Source: Stutzerimonas nosocomialis
GTDB taxonomy: Bacteria > Pseudomonadota > Gammaproteobacteria > Pseudomonadales > Pseudomonadaceae
Direction of reading: 5' to 3'
DNA length: 64,000 nucleotides
NCBI RefSeq assembly: GCF_005876855.1
Contig: NZ_QLAE01000017.1
Span: forward strand, 1 to 64,000
This document shows positions 46,014 through 56,034 of the stretch, one piece after another. Each line of letters begins with the position of its first letter. Positions within the stretch are counted from its first letter, which is position 1. Both the position numbers and the translations under genes were made by a program. Below the pieces are notes generated by a model. The model saw nothing but the letters and a program-made list of their open reading frames with translations, made no database searches and was not told where the DNA came from.

Positions 46014-49000
46014 ATGGCGTTCTTTACAGCGGCCAGCAAAGCCGACTTTCAGCACCAACTGCAAGTGGCACTGGCGCAGCATGTCGGTGAGGAGCTACTG
46101 CCACAAGTAGGGCTCTTCGCCGAACAGTTCTTTGGCATCACATCCCTCTCCGAACTCACCGAGCGCCGCATGACCGACCTGGTCGGCTCGACCCTGGCAA
46201 CCTGGCGACTGCTCGAACGCTTCGACCCGGCGACCCCCGAGGTCAGTGTCTTCAACCCCGATTACGAGAAGCATGGCTGGCAATCGACCCACACGGTGGT
46301 CGAGGTCCTGCATCCGGACATGCCGTTTCTGGTCGACTCCGTGCGCATGGAGCTGACCCGCCGCGGCTTCAGCATCCACACCCTGCAGAACAGCGTGCTC
46401 AAGGTCCGCCGCGATGACGATGGCGTGCTCCAGGAAGTCCTGCCCCGGGGCGCCGACAGCGCCGGTAGCCGTGCCGAATCGGTGATTTTCATCGAGATCG
46501 ACCGCTGCGCCGGTGCCGCCGCGCTGCGCGAGCTGGAGCAGGCGCTGCTCAGCGTGCTGGCCGATGTCCGCCTGGCGGTTGGCGATTTCGCCGCGATGAA
46601 GGCCAAGGCGGCGCAACTGCAGCAGCTGGTGGACGGCAGCTCGCTGCAGATCGAGGGCGTCGAGCTGGCCGAGATCAAGGCATTCCTCGACTGGCTGGTG
46701 GATAACAACTTCACCTTCCTCGGTTACGAGGAATTCACCGTCGAGCCCCGTGACGACGGTGGGCGCCTGGTCTATGACGAAGGTTCGCTGCTGGGCCTGT
46801 CCAAGCGGCTTCGCACGGGCCTGGCCGAGACCGACCTGCACATCGAGCCAAGGGCGGTGGCCTACCTGAACGAGCCGCTGCTGCTGTCATTCGCCAAGGC
46901 GGCGATTCCCAGCCGGGTGCACCGTCCGGCCTATCCGGATTTCGTCTCGATCCGGCAGATGGACGAGCAGGGGCGGGTGATCCGCGAATGCCGCTTCATG
47001 GGGCTGTTCACCTCGGCGGTCTATACCCAGAGCGTGCGCCACATTCCCTATATACGGCGCAAGGTCGAGGTCATCGTGCACCGCGCGGGCTTCGATCACT
47101 CGGCGCACCTGGCCAAGGAACTGGCCCAGGTGCTCGAAGTGCTCCCGCGCGACGAGCTGTTCCAGACGCCGATCGACGAGCTGTTCGACACCGCCATCGC
47201 CATCGTCCAGATCCAGGAGCGCAACAAGCTGCGCCTGTTCCTGCGCACCGATCCCTACGGCCGCTTCTGCTACTGCCTGGTCTACGTGCCGCGCTTCAGC
47301 TATTCCACCGAAACGCGCCTGCGCATCCAGCAGGTCCTGATGGATCGCCTCAAGGCGAGCGACTGCGAGTTCTGGACCTATTTCTCCGAGTCGGTGCTGA
47401 CGCGGGTGCAGTTCATCCTTCGCATCGACCCCTCGCAGCCGCTCAACATCGATACCGCGCGGCTGGAGCAGGAAGTCATACAGGCCTGCCGCACCTGGCA
47501 GGACGAATACACCAGCCTGGTCGTCGAGCGGTTCGGCGAGGCCCAGGGCACCATGCTGCTGGCCGATTTCCCGAAGGGCTTCCCAGCCGGCTACCAGGAG
47601 CGCTTCACGCCCAACTCCGCTGCCGTCGACATGCAGCACGTGCTCAGCCTGAGCGATGAGCGCCCGCTGGTGATGAGCTTCTACCAGCCGATCACGGCGG
47701 TGGAGAACCGCCTGCACTGCAAGATCTACCGCATCGACAACCCGCTGGCCCTGTCGGACATGCTGCCGATCCTGGAAAACCTCGGGCTGCGCGTGCTCGG
47801 CGAATTCCCGTACCGCCTGCGCCACCGTAATGGCCGCGAGTACTGGATTCACGATTTCGCCTTCACCTATGCCGAAGGGCTCGAGATCGACCTGCTGGAG
47901 ATCAACGAGCCGCTGCAGGACGCCTTCATCAATATCAGCAACGGGCTGGCCGAGAACGACGCGTTCAACCGGCTGATCCTGACCGCTGGCCTGACCTGGC
48001 GCGAAGTGGCTCTGCTGCGGGCCTATGCGCGTTATCTCAAGCAGATCCGCATCGGCTTCGACCTGGGCTACATCGCCAGCGCGCTGCTCAACCACACCAC
48101 GGTGACCCGCGAGCTGGTGCGTCTGTTCAAGATGCGCTTCTACCTGGCGCGCAAGCTCGGCGAAGAAGACCTGGCTGACAAGCAGCAGCGCCTCGAGCAG
48201 GCCATTTTGGCCGCCCTCGACGATGTCGCGGTACTCAACGAAGACCGCATCCTGCGCCGCTACCTGGCGCTGATCAAAGCCACGCTGCGCACCAACTTCT
48301 ACCAGCCGGATGCCGAAGGCAAAGCCAAGAGCTACATCAGCTTCAAGTTCGATCCGCGCGCCATCCCGGAGATGCCGAGGCCGGCGCCGAAGTTCGAAAT
48401 CTTCGTCTATTCGCCCCGGGTCGAGGGTGTGCACCTGCGTGGCGGCAAGGTGGCGCGCGGCGGCCTGCGCTGGTCCGATCGCGAAGAGGATTACCGCACC
48501 GAAGTGCTCGGCCTGGTCAAGGCCCAGCAGGTCAAGAACGCGGTGATCGTCCCGGGAGGCGCCAAGGGCGGATTCGTTCCGCGTCGGCTGCCAGCCGCCG
48601 GCTCGCGGGATGAGATCCAGGCCGAGGCCATCGCCTGCTACCGCATCTTCATCAGCGGGCTGCTGGACATCACCGACAACCTCAAGGAAGGCATGGTCGT
48701 TCCGCCGGCCAACGTGCTGCGCTACGACGAGGATGACCCCTATCTGGTCGTCGCGGCCGACAAGGGCACCGCGACCTTCTCCGACATCGCCAACGGCATC
48801 GCCGCCGAGTACGACTTCTGGCTCGGCGATGCCTTCGCCTCCGGCGGATCGGCCGGTTACGACCACAAGAAGATGGGCATCACCGCCAAGGGTGCCTGGG
48901 TCTCGGTGCAGCGGCATTTCCGCGAGCGCGGCATCAACGTGCAGACCGACCCGGTGACGGTGATCGGCATCGGCGACATGGCGGGCGACGTGTTCGGCAA

Positions 49001-50864
49001 CGGCATGCTGCTGTCCAGCACGCTGCAGCTGGTGGCTGCGTTCAACCACCTGCATATCTTCATCGACCCGAATCCGGACGCCGCGCGCAGCTTCCTCGAG
49101 CGCCAGCGCCTGTTCGACCTGCCGCGCTCCGCCTGGACCGACTATGACGCCTCGCTGATTTCCGAAGGAGGCGGGGTGTTCTCGCGCTCGGCCAAGAGCA
49201 TCGCCATCACCCCGCAGATGAAGGAGCGCTTCGATATCAGCGCCGACCAGCTGACGCCCACCGAGCTGCTCAATGCGCTGCTCAAGGCGCCGGTGGATCT
49301 GCTCTGGAACGGCGGCATCGGCACCTACGTCAAGAGCAGCGAAGAAACCCACGCCGATGTGGGCGACAAGGCCAACGATGCCCTGCGCGTCAACGGCAAC
49401 GAACTGCGCGCCAAGGTGGTGGGAGAGGGCGGCAACCTCGGCATGACCCAGCTGGGCCGCGTCGAGTACGGCTTGCACGGCGGCGCCAGCAATACCGACT
49501 TCATCGACAACGCCGGTGGAGTCAACTGCTCCGACCATGAGGTGAACATCAAGATTCTCCTCAACGAGGTGGTCAGCGCGGGCGACATGACCGAGAAGCA
49601 GCGCAACCAGTTGCTGATGGAAATGACCGACTCGGTCGCCGAGCTGGTGATCCACGATAACTACAAGCAGACCCAGGCGCTTTCCCAGGCCGAACACCAT
49701 GCGCATGAGCGGGCCGGCGAGTACAAGCGTCTGATCGCCGCGCTCGAGGCCGACGGGCTGCTCGACCGCCACCTCGAGTTCCTGCCCTCGGACGAGGCGC
49801 TGGATGAGCGGGCGGCGCAGGGCAAGGGGCTGACGCGTGCCGAGCTGTCGGTGCTGATCTCCTACAGCAAGATCGACCTGAAGAACGCGCTGCTCAAGTC
49901 CAGCGTGCCGGACGATGCCTATTTCGCCCGGGAGATGGAAACGGCATTCCCGCCGCTGCTGGCCGAACGCTTCGGCGAGGCCATGTACCGGCATCGCCTC
50001 AAGCGGGAAATCGTCGCGACCCAGATCGCCAACGACCTGGTGAACAACATGGGCGTCACCTTCGCCCATCGCCTGAAGTCGGCTACCGGCATGAGCCAGG
50101 CGGCCGTGGCCAGTGCCTATATCGTGGTGCGCGACGTGTTCCGCCTGCCGCACTGGTGGCGGCAGATCGAGGCGCTCGACCATCAGGTCCCCGCGCAGCT
50201 TCAACTCACCCTGATGAACGAGCTGACCCGGCTCGGGCGGCGTGCCACACGCTGGTTCCTGCGCAACCGCCGCGACGAACTCGACGCCGCGCGCGACGTG
50301 CAGCACTTCGGTCCGCGGGTCGAGGCGCTGTCGATCCGCCTGGACGAGCTGCTCGAAGGCCCGCCCCACGAGCTGTGGCAGGCACGCTATGGTCAGTACG
50401 TCGAGGCGGGCGTCCCCGAGGAGCTGGCGCGCATGGTCGCAGGCACCAGCCACCTCTACACGCTGCTGCCGATCATCGAGGCGGCCGAGGTCACCGGCGA
50501 AACCCTGGAGAATGTCGCGTCGGCCTACTTCTCGGTGGGCGGTGCGCTCGATCTGTCCTGGTACATGCACCAGCTGACCAACCTGCCGGTACGCAACAAC
50601 TGGCAGGCGCTGGCGCGTGAAGGCTTCCGCGACGACCTGGATAACCAGCAGCGCAGCATTACCGTCTCGGTACTGCGCATGTCCGACGGTCCCGAGGAGT
50701 TCGATGCGCGCGTGGCGCTGTGGCTCGCACAGCGTCCGGCGCTGGTCGAACGCTGGAAGGCGATTCTCGGAGAGCTGCGCAGCGCGGGGGACGTCGACTA
50801 CGCGATGTACGTGGTCGCCAGTCGCGAGCTGCAGGATCTGGCGCAAAGCGGTAGCCGACCCTGA
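46014..50864 (+). CDS. gdhB: NAD-dependent glutamate dehydrogenase, large (180-kDa) type
   Basis: A 1616-residue enzyme of the L-180 class, as in P. aeruginosa GdhB, which oxidises glutamate to 2-oxoglutarate and ammonia and serves amino-acid catabolism. N-terminal ACT-like regulatory parts (about 60-500) precede the catalytic region; conserved blocks include GGKVARGGLRWSDREEDYR, VPGGAKGGFVPRRLP, ASGGSAGYDHK and GEGGNLGMTQLGR near residues 810-1150, then a C-terminal helical domain. ATG at 46014 follows GGAGTTGATC. It is divergent from moxR. Confidence 0.95.
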   Translation: MAFFTAASKADFQHQLQVALAQHVGEELLPQVGLFAEQFFGITSLSELTERRMTDLVGSTLATWRLLERFDPATPEVSVFNPDYEKHGWQSTHTVVEVLHPDMPFLVDSVRMELTRRGFSIHTLQNSVLKVRRDDDGVLQEVLPRGADSAGSRAESVIFIEIDRCAGAAALRELEQALLSVLADVRLAVGDFAAMKAKAAQLQQLVDGSSLQIEGVELAEIKAFLDWLVDNNFTFLGYEEFTVEPRDDGGRLVYDEGSLLGLSKRLRTGLAETDLHIEPRAVAYLNEPLLLSFAKAAIPSRVHRPAYPDFVSIRQMDEQGRVIRECRFMGLFTSAVYTQSVRHIPYIRRKVEVIVHRAGFDHSAHLAKELAQVLEVLPRDELFQTPIDELFDTAIAIVQIQERNKLRLFLRTDPYGRFCYCLVYVPRFSYSTETRLRIQQVLMDRLKASDCEFWTYFSESVLTRVQFILRIDPSQPLNIDTARLEQEVIQACRTWQDEYTSLVVERFGEAQGTMLLADFPKGFPAGYQERFTPNSAAVDMQHVLSLSDERPLVMSFYQPITAVENRLHCKIYRIDNPLALSDMLPILENLGLRVLGEFPYRLRHRNGREYWIHDFAFTYAEGLEIDLLEINEPLQDAFINISNGLAENDAFNRLILTAGLTWREVALLRAYARYLKQIRIGFDLGYIASALLNHTTVTRELVRLFKMRFYLARKLGEEDLADKQQRLEQAILAALDDVAVLNEDRILRRYLALIKATLRTNFYQPDAEGKAKSYISFKFDPRAIPEMPRPAPKFEIFVYSPRVEGVHLRGGKVARGGLRWSDREEDYRTEVLGLVKAQQVKNAVIVPGGAKGGFVPRRLPAAGSRDEIQAEAIACYRIFISGLLDITDNLKEGMVVPPANVLRYDEDDPYLVVAADKGTATFSDIANGIAAEYDFWLGDAFASGGSAGYDHKKMGITAKGAWVSVQRHFRERGINVQTDPVTVIGIGDMAGDVFGNGMLLSSTLQLVAAFNHLHIFIDPNPDAARSFLERQRLFDLPRSAWTDYDASLISEGGGVFSRSAKSIAITPQMKERFDISADQLTPTELLNALLKAPVDLLWNGGIGTYVKSSEETHADVGDKANDALRVNGNELRAKVVGEGGNLGMTQLGRVEYGLHGGASNTDFIDNAGGVNCSDHEVNIKILLNEVVSAGDMTEKQRNQLLMEMTDSVAELVIHDNYKQTQALSQAEHHAHERAGEYKRLIAALEADGLLDRHLEFLPSDEALDERAAQGKGLTRAELSVLISYSKIDLKNALLKSSVPDDAYFAREMETAFPPLLAERFGEAMYRHRLKREIVATQIANDLVNNMGVTFAHRLKSATGMSQAAVASAYIVVRDVFRLPHWWRQIEALDHQVPAQLQLTLMNELTRLGRRATRWFLRNRRDELDAARDVQHFGPRVEALSIRLDELLEGPPHELWQARYGQYVEAGVPEELARMVAGTSHLYTLLPIIEAAEVTGETLENVASAYFSVGGALDLSWYMHQLTNLPVRNNWQALAREGFRDDLDNQQRSITVSVLRMSDGPEEFDARVALWLAQRPALVERWKAILGELRSAGDVDYAMYVVASRELQDLAQSGSRP

Positions 50865-50879
50865 AGGTTGACCGCATGA

Positions 50880-50911
50880 AAAGCCCCGCTTCGGCGGGGC
50901 TTTCTTTTTTA
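50880..50911 (+). terminator. intrinsic terminator of gdhB
   Basis: Perfect 10-bp stem AAAGCCCCGC/GCGGGGCTTT with TTCG tetraloop (50880-50903), followed by CTTTTTT. Confidence 0.95.
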
Positions 50912-51031
50912 CGGCTCGGCGGTGCCCAGCGGCACATGAGGCTCGCCTGCCATGAAGGCTCGGTTCGGCATTGCTTGCGTGATCGAAGCGGCTACGACGG
51001 CTGCGGCCTTTTGCCAGGCCCTGAAACGCAA

Positions 51032-51056
51032 ACACCCGATGCAATGCACCGGGCGT
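51032..51056 (-). terminator. probable terminator of gltA
   Basis: On the minus strand an 11-bp stem (ACGCCCGGTGC with GCATCGGGTGT, including G-U pairs) and loop ATT, followed by TTGCGTTT. The T tract is broken, so efficiency is uncertain. It lies 51 bases after the gltA stop codon. Confidence 0.5.
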
Positions 51057-51106
51057 TCGAGGGAAGCGGCCCGGGAAGCTGCAAGGCGGTCCCGGGTGGG
51101 TGCGGC

Positions 51107-52378
51107 TTAGCGCGGCATGTCGCGCTGAGGATGCCCGGTGTACAGCTGGCGCGGGCGGCCGATCTTGTACGGGCCGGAGAGCATTTCCTTCCAGTGGGAG
51201 ATCCAGCCCACGGTGCGCGCCAGGGCGAAGATCACGGTGAACATGCTGGTCGGAATGCCGATCGCCTTGAGGATGATGCCCGAGTAGAAGTCGACGTTCG
51301 GGTAGAGGTTGCGCTCGACGAAGTAGGGGTCGTTGCGCGCGATTTCCTCGAGCTTCATCGCCAGTTCCAGCTGGGGATCGTTGATGCCCAGCTCCGCCAG
51401 GACCTCGTCGCAGGTCTGCTTCATGACCTTGGCGCGTGGGTCGAAGTTCTTGTAGACACGGTGACCGAAGCCCATGAGCTTGAACGGGTCGTCCTTGTCC
51501 TTGGCCTTGGCCACGAACTTCTCGATGTTCGAGACGTCGCCGATCTCGTCGAGCATGGTCAGTACGGCTTCGTTGGCGCCGCCGTGGGCCGGGCCCCAGA
51601 GCGCAGCGATGCCGGCGGCGATGCAGGCGAACGGGTTGGCCCCCGAGGAGCCGGCCAGGCGGACGGTGGACGTCGAGGCGTTCTGCTCATGGTCGGCGTG
51701 GAGGATAAAGATCCGGTCCATCGCCTTGGCCAGCGTCGGGCTGATCGGTTTGATCTCGCACGGCGTGTTGAACATCATGTGCAGAAAGTTTTCCGCGTAG
51801 TTCAGGTCGTTACGCGGATACATCATCGGCTGGCCCATGGAGTACTTGTACGTCATGGCGGCGATGGTCGGCATCTTGGCAACCAGGCGCATCGCGGAAA
51901 CTTCGCGATGCTGCGGGTTATTGATGTCGAGCGAGTCGTGATAGAAGGCCGAGAGCGCGCCGATCACGCCACACATGATGGCCATCGGGTGTGCATCGCG
52001 GCGGAAGCCATTGAAGAAGGTCTTCAGCTGCTCATGAACCATGGTGTGGTTCTTGATCGTGCTGACAAAAGCAGCCTTTTCCTCTGCGCTGGGAAGTTCG
52101 CCATTGAGCAGCAGGTAACAGGTCTCGAGATAGTCGGACTTCTCGGCGAGCTGCTCGATGGGGTAGCCACGGTGGAGGAGGACGCCCTTGTCACCATCGA
52201 TATAGGTGATCTTGGACTCGCAAGAGGCGGTCGACATGAAGCCCGGGTCGAAGGTGAACTGACCCGTGGAGGTCAGGCCTCGAACATCGATGACATCAGG
52301 GCCTACGGTGCCGGATAAAACGGGCAGTTCGACGGGGGCTGCGCCCTCGATGATCAACTGCGCTTTTTTGTCAGCCAT
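51107..52378 (-). CDS. gltA: citrate synthase, type II
   Basis: A 423-residue citrate synthase that condenses oxaloacetate and acetyl-CoA. Catalytic blocks [10 protein letters not shown] and [14 protein letters not shown] and the long N-terminus with [12 protein letters not shown] are those of the NADH-inhibited, hexameric Gram-negative type; the [19 protein letters not shown] segment is conserved. It is divergent from the sdh operon, with a 350-base intergenic region, as in P. aeruginosa and E. coli. Confidence 0.97.
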   Translation of the reverse strand: MADKKAQLIIEGAAPVELPVLSGTVGPDVIDVRGLTSTGQFTFDPGFMSTASCESKITYIDGDKGVLLHRGYPIEQLAEKSDYLETCYLLLNGELPSAEEKAAFVSTIKNHTMVHEQLKTFFNGFRRDAHPMAIMCGVIGALSAFYHDSLDINNPQHREVSAMRLVAKMPTIAAMTYKYSMGQPMMYPRNDLNYAENFLHMMFNTPCEIKPISPTLAKAMDRIFILHADHEQNASTSTVRLAGSSGANPFACIAAGIAALWGPAHGGANEAVLTMLDEIGDVSNIEKFVAKAKDKDDPFKLMGFGHRVYKNFDPRAKVMKQTCDEVLAELGINDPQLELAMKLEEIARNDPYFVERNLYPNVDFYSGIILKAIGIPTSMFTVIFALARTVGWISHWKEMLSGPYKIGRPRQLYTGHPQRDMPR

Positions 52379-52435
52379 GTATGGCCTCCTGTCTTATGCT
52401 TGGAATCATCAGAAGCCCCCCACGCAGGGCCCGCA

Positions 52436-52465
52436 TCACTATAGTGAGATAAATCTCAAAGTCAA
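52436..52465 (-). promoter_or_regulatory. gltA promoter with two overlapping palindromes
   Basis: On the minus strand: TTGACT (52460-52465), a 16-base spacer, TATAGT (52438-52443). The spacer is filled by a perfect 14-bp palindrome TGAGATAAATCTCA (52445-52458), and the -10 box lies inside a second perfect palindrome TCACTATAGTGA (52436-52447). Both are good candidates for regulator binding; the regulator is unknown. Confidence 0.7.
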
Positions 52466-52544
52466 TTTGCGAGAAGCCTCTGCGCAGACGCCTTCATCGC
52501 GTCTGTTCTGTGTGTTTGCTCCGCTGTTTACGACATTTATATAG

Positions 52545-52577
52545 GTGCCGCAATCGGCACTTGGTGGCACTTCACCA
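52545..52577. promoter_or_regulatory. tandem dyads upstream of the sdhC -35 box
   Basis: GTGCCGcaatCGGCAC (52545-52560, perfect 6-bp dyad) and TGGTGgcacttCACCA (52562-52577, perfect 5-bp dyad) lie next to each other, ending two bases before the proposed -35 box of sdhC. They also contain two copies of CACTT. Confidence 0.45.
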
Positions 52578-52579
52578 CA

Positions 52580-52608
52580 TTGTCATTAGCGACCTAACTG
52601 TTTATACT
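52580..52608 (+). promoter_or_regulatory. sdhC promoter
   Basis: TTGTCA (52580-52585), a 17-base spacer and TATACT (52603-52608). The spacing is ideal and the boxes are near consensus. The predicted leader is about 110 bases to the sdhC GTG. The rest of the 350-base gltA-sdhC gap holds no gene. Confidence 0.78.
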
Positions 52609-52728
52609 CGGCGACCGACCGGCAGGGGCCTTGCCAGCCGATAACTGCAGGTTGTCACTCGTGGGTAGCGGGCACATTCCAGTGCTCATCCCAACAACTT
52701 TGCCCTGCGTCTTTTGGGGCTCTCAAGT

Positions 52729-53115
52729 GTGAAAAACGCCGTGAAAAGCCAAAGACCTGTAAACCTCGATCTTAGGACTATCAAACTCCCCATCACTGCC
52801 TACACGTCGATCCTGCATCGTGTATCCGGTGTGATCCTGTTCCTTGGTATCGCCATACTGCTGCTTGCGCTGGACACCTCCCTGTCTTCCGAGGAAGGCT
52901 TCGGGCGCGTTCAGGATTACCTTGCCAGTCCGCTCGCCAAGCTCGTGATCTGGGGACTTCTGTCCGCACTGCTGTACCACCTGGTGGCGGGTATCCGTCA
53001 CTTGATCATGGACACCGGCCATGGCGAGACGCTCCAGGGCGGCAAGCTGGGCTCGAAAATTGTTCTCGCCGTCTCCGCGGTGCTGATCGTTCTGGCGGGA
53101 GTGTGGATATGGTAA
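52729..53115 (+). CDS. sdhC: succinate dehydrogenase cytochrome b556 subunit
   Basis: A 128-residue membrane anchor with three helices (about 25-45, 65-85 and 106-126). The heme b ligand is the His in LLYHLVAGIRHLIMD. The signature RPVNLDLRTIKLPITAYTSILHRVSGV is typical. Start: GTG at 52729 gives MKNAVKSQRPVNLDL, the length of other Pseudomonas SdhC proteins; a TTG at 52714 would add five residues. The stop overlaps sdhD. Confidence 0.92.
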   Translation: MKNAVKSQRPVNLDLRTIKLPITAYTSILHRVSGVILFLGIAILLLALDTSLSSEEGFGRVQDYLASPLAKLVIWGLLSALLYHLVAGIRHLIMDTGHGETLQGGKLGSKIVLAVSAVLIVLAGVWIW

Positions 53116-53477
53116 CCAACGTCACCAACCTGTCGCGTTCGGGTCTCTATGACTGGATGGCTCAGCGCGTTTCGGCAGTGGTTCTTGCGGCTTATTTCCT
53201 GTTTCTTCTCGGATACCTCGTTTCTAACCCGGGCCTCGGCTACGCGGAATGGCATGCGCTCTTTTCCAACAACTGGATGCGCATCTTCAGCTTGCTGGCG
53301 CTTGTTTCCCTGAGCGTGCACTCGTGGGTCGGCATGTGGACCATTTCCACCGACTACCTGACCACGATGGCCATCGGCAAGTGGGCGACCGGTGTGCGTT
53401 TCCTGTTCCAGGCGGTATGTGGCATCGCGATGTTCACATTCTTCGTCTGGGGCGTGCAGATTCTCTGGGGTATCTGA
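53109..53477 (+). CDS. sdhD: succinate dehydrogenase hydrophobic membrane anchor subunit
   Basis: A 122-residue membrane anchor of complex II with three helices. The SVHSWVGMWTISTDYL block contains the second heme ligand region. ATG at 53109 overlaps the last 7 bases of sdhC; an upstream GTG at 53103 would add two residues. sdhA begins 3 bases after the stop. Confidence 0.9.
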   Translation: MVTNVTNLSRSGLYDWMAQRVSAVVLAAYFLFLLGYLVSNPGLGYAEWHALFSNNWMRIFSLLALVSLSVHSWVGMWTISTDYLTTMAIGKWATGVRFLFQAVCGIAMFTFFVWGVQILWGI

Positions 53478-53480
53478 TTC

Positions 53481-55253
53481 ATGGCTAATATTCGTACGCT
53501 TTCCTTCGACGCCATCATTGTGGGCGGCGGCGGTGCCGGTATGCGCGCAGCATTGCAGCTTGCCCAGTCCGGCCACAAGACTGCCGTAGTAACTAAGGTT
53601 TTCCCGACTCGCTCGCACACCGTTTCCGCGCAGGGTGGCATCACCTGCGCCATCGCTTCGGCCGACCCGAACGACGACTGGCGCTGGCACATGTACGACA
53701 CCGTCAAGGGCTCCGACTACATCGGTGACCAGGACGCCATCGAGTACATGTGTTCCGTCGGTCCCGAGGCGGTCTTCGAGCTCGAGCACATGGGTCTGCC
53801 GTTCTCCCGTACCGAGCAGGGTCGCATCTATCAGCGTCCGTTCGGCGGTCAGTCCAAGGACTTCGGCAAGGGCGGCCAGGCTGCCCGTACCTGCGCCGCA
53901 GCCGACCGTACCGGTCACGCGCTGCTGCACACCCTCTATCAGGGCAATCTCAAGGCCGGCACCTCGTTCCTCAACGAGTGGTACGCCGTGGACCTGGTCA
54001 AGAACCAGGACGGCGCCATCGTCGGCATCATCGCCATCTGCATCGAGAATGGCGAAACCGTCTACATCCGCTCCAAGGCCACTGTCCTGGCCACTGGCGG
54101 TGCGGGCCGCATCTATGCGTCGACCACCAATGCGCTGATCAATACCGGTGACGGCGTCGGCATGGCCCTGCGTGCGGGCGTGCCGGTGCAGGACATCGAA
54201 ATGTGGCAGTTCCACCCGACCGGCATCGCCGGCGCGGGCGTCCTCGTCACCGAGGGTTGCCGCGGCGAGGGTGGCTACCTGATCAACAAGCACGGCGAGC
54301 GCTTCATGGAGCGTTACGCGCCGAACGCCAAGGACCTGGCCGGTCGCGACGTGGTCGCCCGTTCGATGGTCAAGGAAATCATCGCCGGCAACGGCTGTGG
54401 CCCGGATGGCGACCATGTGATGCTCAAGCTCGATCACCTGGGCGAAGAAGTGCTTCACAGCCGCCTGCCCGGCATTTGCGAACTGTCCAAGACCTTCGCT
54501 CATGTCGATCCGGTGGTGGCTCCGGTTCCTGTTGTTCCGACCTGCCACTACATGATGGGCGGCGTGGCCACCAACATCCATGGCCAGGCGATCACCCAGG
54601 ATGCCAACGGCAACGACGCCATCATCGAAGGCCTGTTCGCCGTGGGCGAGGTCGCCTGCGTGTCGGTACATGGCGCCAACCGCCTGGGTGGCAACTCGCT
54701 GCTCGACCTGGTGGTCTTCGGTCGTGCTGCCGGGCTGCACCTGGAAAAGGCGCTCAAGGAAGGCATCGAATACCGTGGCGCCAGCGAGACCGATCTGGAC
54801 GTCGCGCTCAACCGTCTGGCTTCGCTCAACGAGCGCAGCACCGGTGAAGACGTCGCGCCGCTGCGCAAGGAACTGCAGAGCTGCATGCAGAACTACTTCG
54901 GTGTGTTCCGCACCGGCGAGTACATGCAGAAGGGCATCGCCCAGCTCGAAGATCTGCGTCAGCGCATCGCCAACGTGAAGATCGCCGACAAGAGCCAGTC
55001 CTTCAATACCGCTCGTATCGAAGCGCTGGAACTACAGAACCTTCTGGAAGTCGCAGAGGCTACCGCCATCGCCGCGGAAAATCGCAAGGAGTCGCGCGGT
55101 GCCCATGCTCGTGAAGACTTCGAGGAGCGTGATGACGAGAACTGGCTGTGCCACACCCTCTACTTCCCGGGTGAGAAACGCGTAGCCAAGCGTGCTGTGA
55201 ACTTCGCTCCGAAGACCGTTCCGGCATTCGAACCCAAGGTTCGGACTTATTAA
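53481..55253 (+). CDS. sdhA: succinate dehydrogenase flavoprotein subunit
   Basis: The 590-residue catalytic subunit of complex II, oxidising succinate to fumarate. The covalent FAD attachment is His46 (SHTVSAQGG); the FAD dinucleotide motif [12 protein letters not shown] is at about 14-25, and catalytic segments HPTGIAGAG and RGEGGYLIN are present. It is peripheral on the cytoplasmic face. Confidence 0.97.
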   Translation: MANIRTLSFDAIIVGGGGAGMRAALQLAQSGHKTAVVTKVFPTRSHTVSAQGGITCAIASADPNDDWRWHMYDTVKGSDYIGDQDAIEYMCSVGPEAVFELEHMGLPFSRTEQGRIYQRPFGGQSKDFGKGGQAARTCAAADRTGHALLHTLYQGNLKAGTSFLNEWYAVDLVKNQDGAIVGIIAICIENGETVYIRSKATVLATGGAGRIYASTTNALINTGDGVGMALRAGVPVQDIEMWQFHPTGIAGAGVLVTEGCRGEGGYLINKHGERFMERYAPNAKDLAGRDVVARSMVKEIIAGNGCGPDGDHVMLKLDHLGEEVLHSRLPGICELSKTFAHVDPVVAPVPVVPTCHYMMGGVATNIHGQAITQDANGNDAIIEGLFAVGEVACVSVHGANRLGGNSLLDLVVFGRAAGLHLEKALKEGIEYRGASETDLDVALNRLASLNERSTGEDVAPLRKELQSCMQNYFGVFRTGEYMQKGIAQLEDLRQRIANVKIADKSQSFNTARIEALELQNLLEVAEATAIAAENRKESRGAHAREDFEERDDENWLCHTLYFPGEKRVAKRAVNFAPKTVPAFEPKVRTY

Positions 55254-55264
55254 GGGTGGCCGAT

Positions 55265-55969
55265 ATGTTGAAAGTGAGCGTTTATCGCTACAACCCGGAT
55301 CAGGACGAAAAACCGTTCATGCAGGACTTCCAGGTCAATACCGATGGTAAAGACGTGATGGTTCTGGATGTGCTGGCACTCATCAAGGAGCAGGACCAGG
55401 GTTTCTCCTACCGCCGGTCTTGCCGTGAAGGTGTCTGCGGCTCCGATGGCATGAACATCAACGGCAAGAACGCGCTGGCCTGCATTACCCCGCTGTCCGC
55501 AGTGGTCAAGGGTGACCGGCTGGTGGTTCGTCCGCTGCCGGGTCTGCCGGTCATCCGCGACCTGGTCGTGGATATGGGCATCTTCTACAAGCAGTACGAA
55601 AAAGTTCGTCCTTACCTGATGAACGATACCCCGGCTCCTGCTATCGAACGACTGCAGTCGCCGGAAGACCGGGAGAAGCTGGACGGTCTGTACGAGTGCA
55701 TCCTGTGCGCGTGCTGCTCCACCAGCTGCCCTTCGTTCTGGTGGAATCCCGACAAGTTCCTCGGTCCGGCGGCCCTGCTGCAGGCTTACCGCTTCCTGGC
55801 GGACAGCCGTGACACCCGCACCGAAGAGCGTCTGGCGTCGATGGACGACCCGTTCAGCGTCTTCCGCTGCCGTGGCATCATGAACTGCGTCAGCGTTTGT
55901 CCGAAAGGGTTGAACCCGACCAAGGCCATTGGTCACGTGCGTAACATGCTGCTGCAGAGCGGTACTTGA
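55265..55969 (+). CDS. sdhB: succinate dehydrogenase iron-sulfur subunit
   Basis: A 234-residue subunit carrying three Fe-S clusters. 2Fe-2S: CREGVCGSDGMNINGK...C; 4Fe-4S: CILCACCSTSC; 3Fe-4S: CRGIMNCVSVCPKG. It passes electrons from the flavin to ubiquinone. Start ATG at 55265 gives MLKVSVYRYNP; an in-frame GTG at 55256 would add three residues. Confidence 0.96.
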   Translation: MLKVSVYRYNPDQDEKPFMQDFQVNTDGKDVMVLDVLALIKEQDQGFSYRRSCREGVCGSDGMNINGKNALACITPLSAVVKGDRLVVRPLPGLPVIRDLVVDMGIFYKQYEKVRPYLMNDTPAPAIERLQSPEDREKLDGLYECILCACCSTSCPSFWWNPDKFLGPAALLQAYRFLADSRDTRTEERLASMDDPFSVFRCRGIMNCVSVCPKGLNPTKAIGHVRNMLLQSGT

Positions 55970-56034
55970 TAGCCTCTGCGGATGTCGTGGCGAATCTCGC
56001 CGTGGCCTCCAGTAAGAGGTGAATGTAACACCTG

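Noticed and set aside
46887-51044. A 1385-residue open frame opposite to gdhB
   Set aside because: It lies fully antisense to a clear, full-length gene; in GC-rich DNA with strong third-position G/C bias such long antisense frames are common, and its protein has no recognisable domain.
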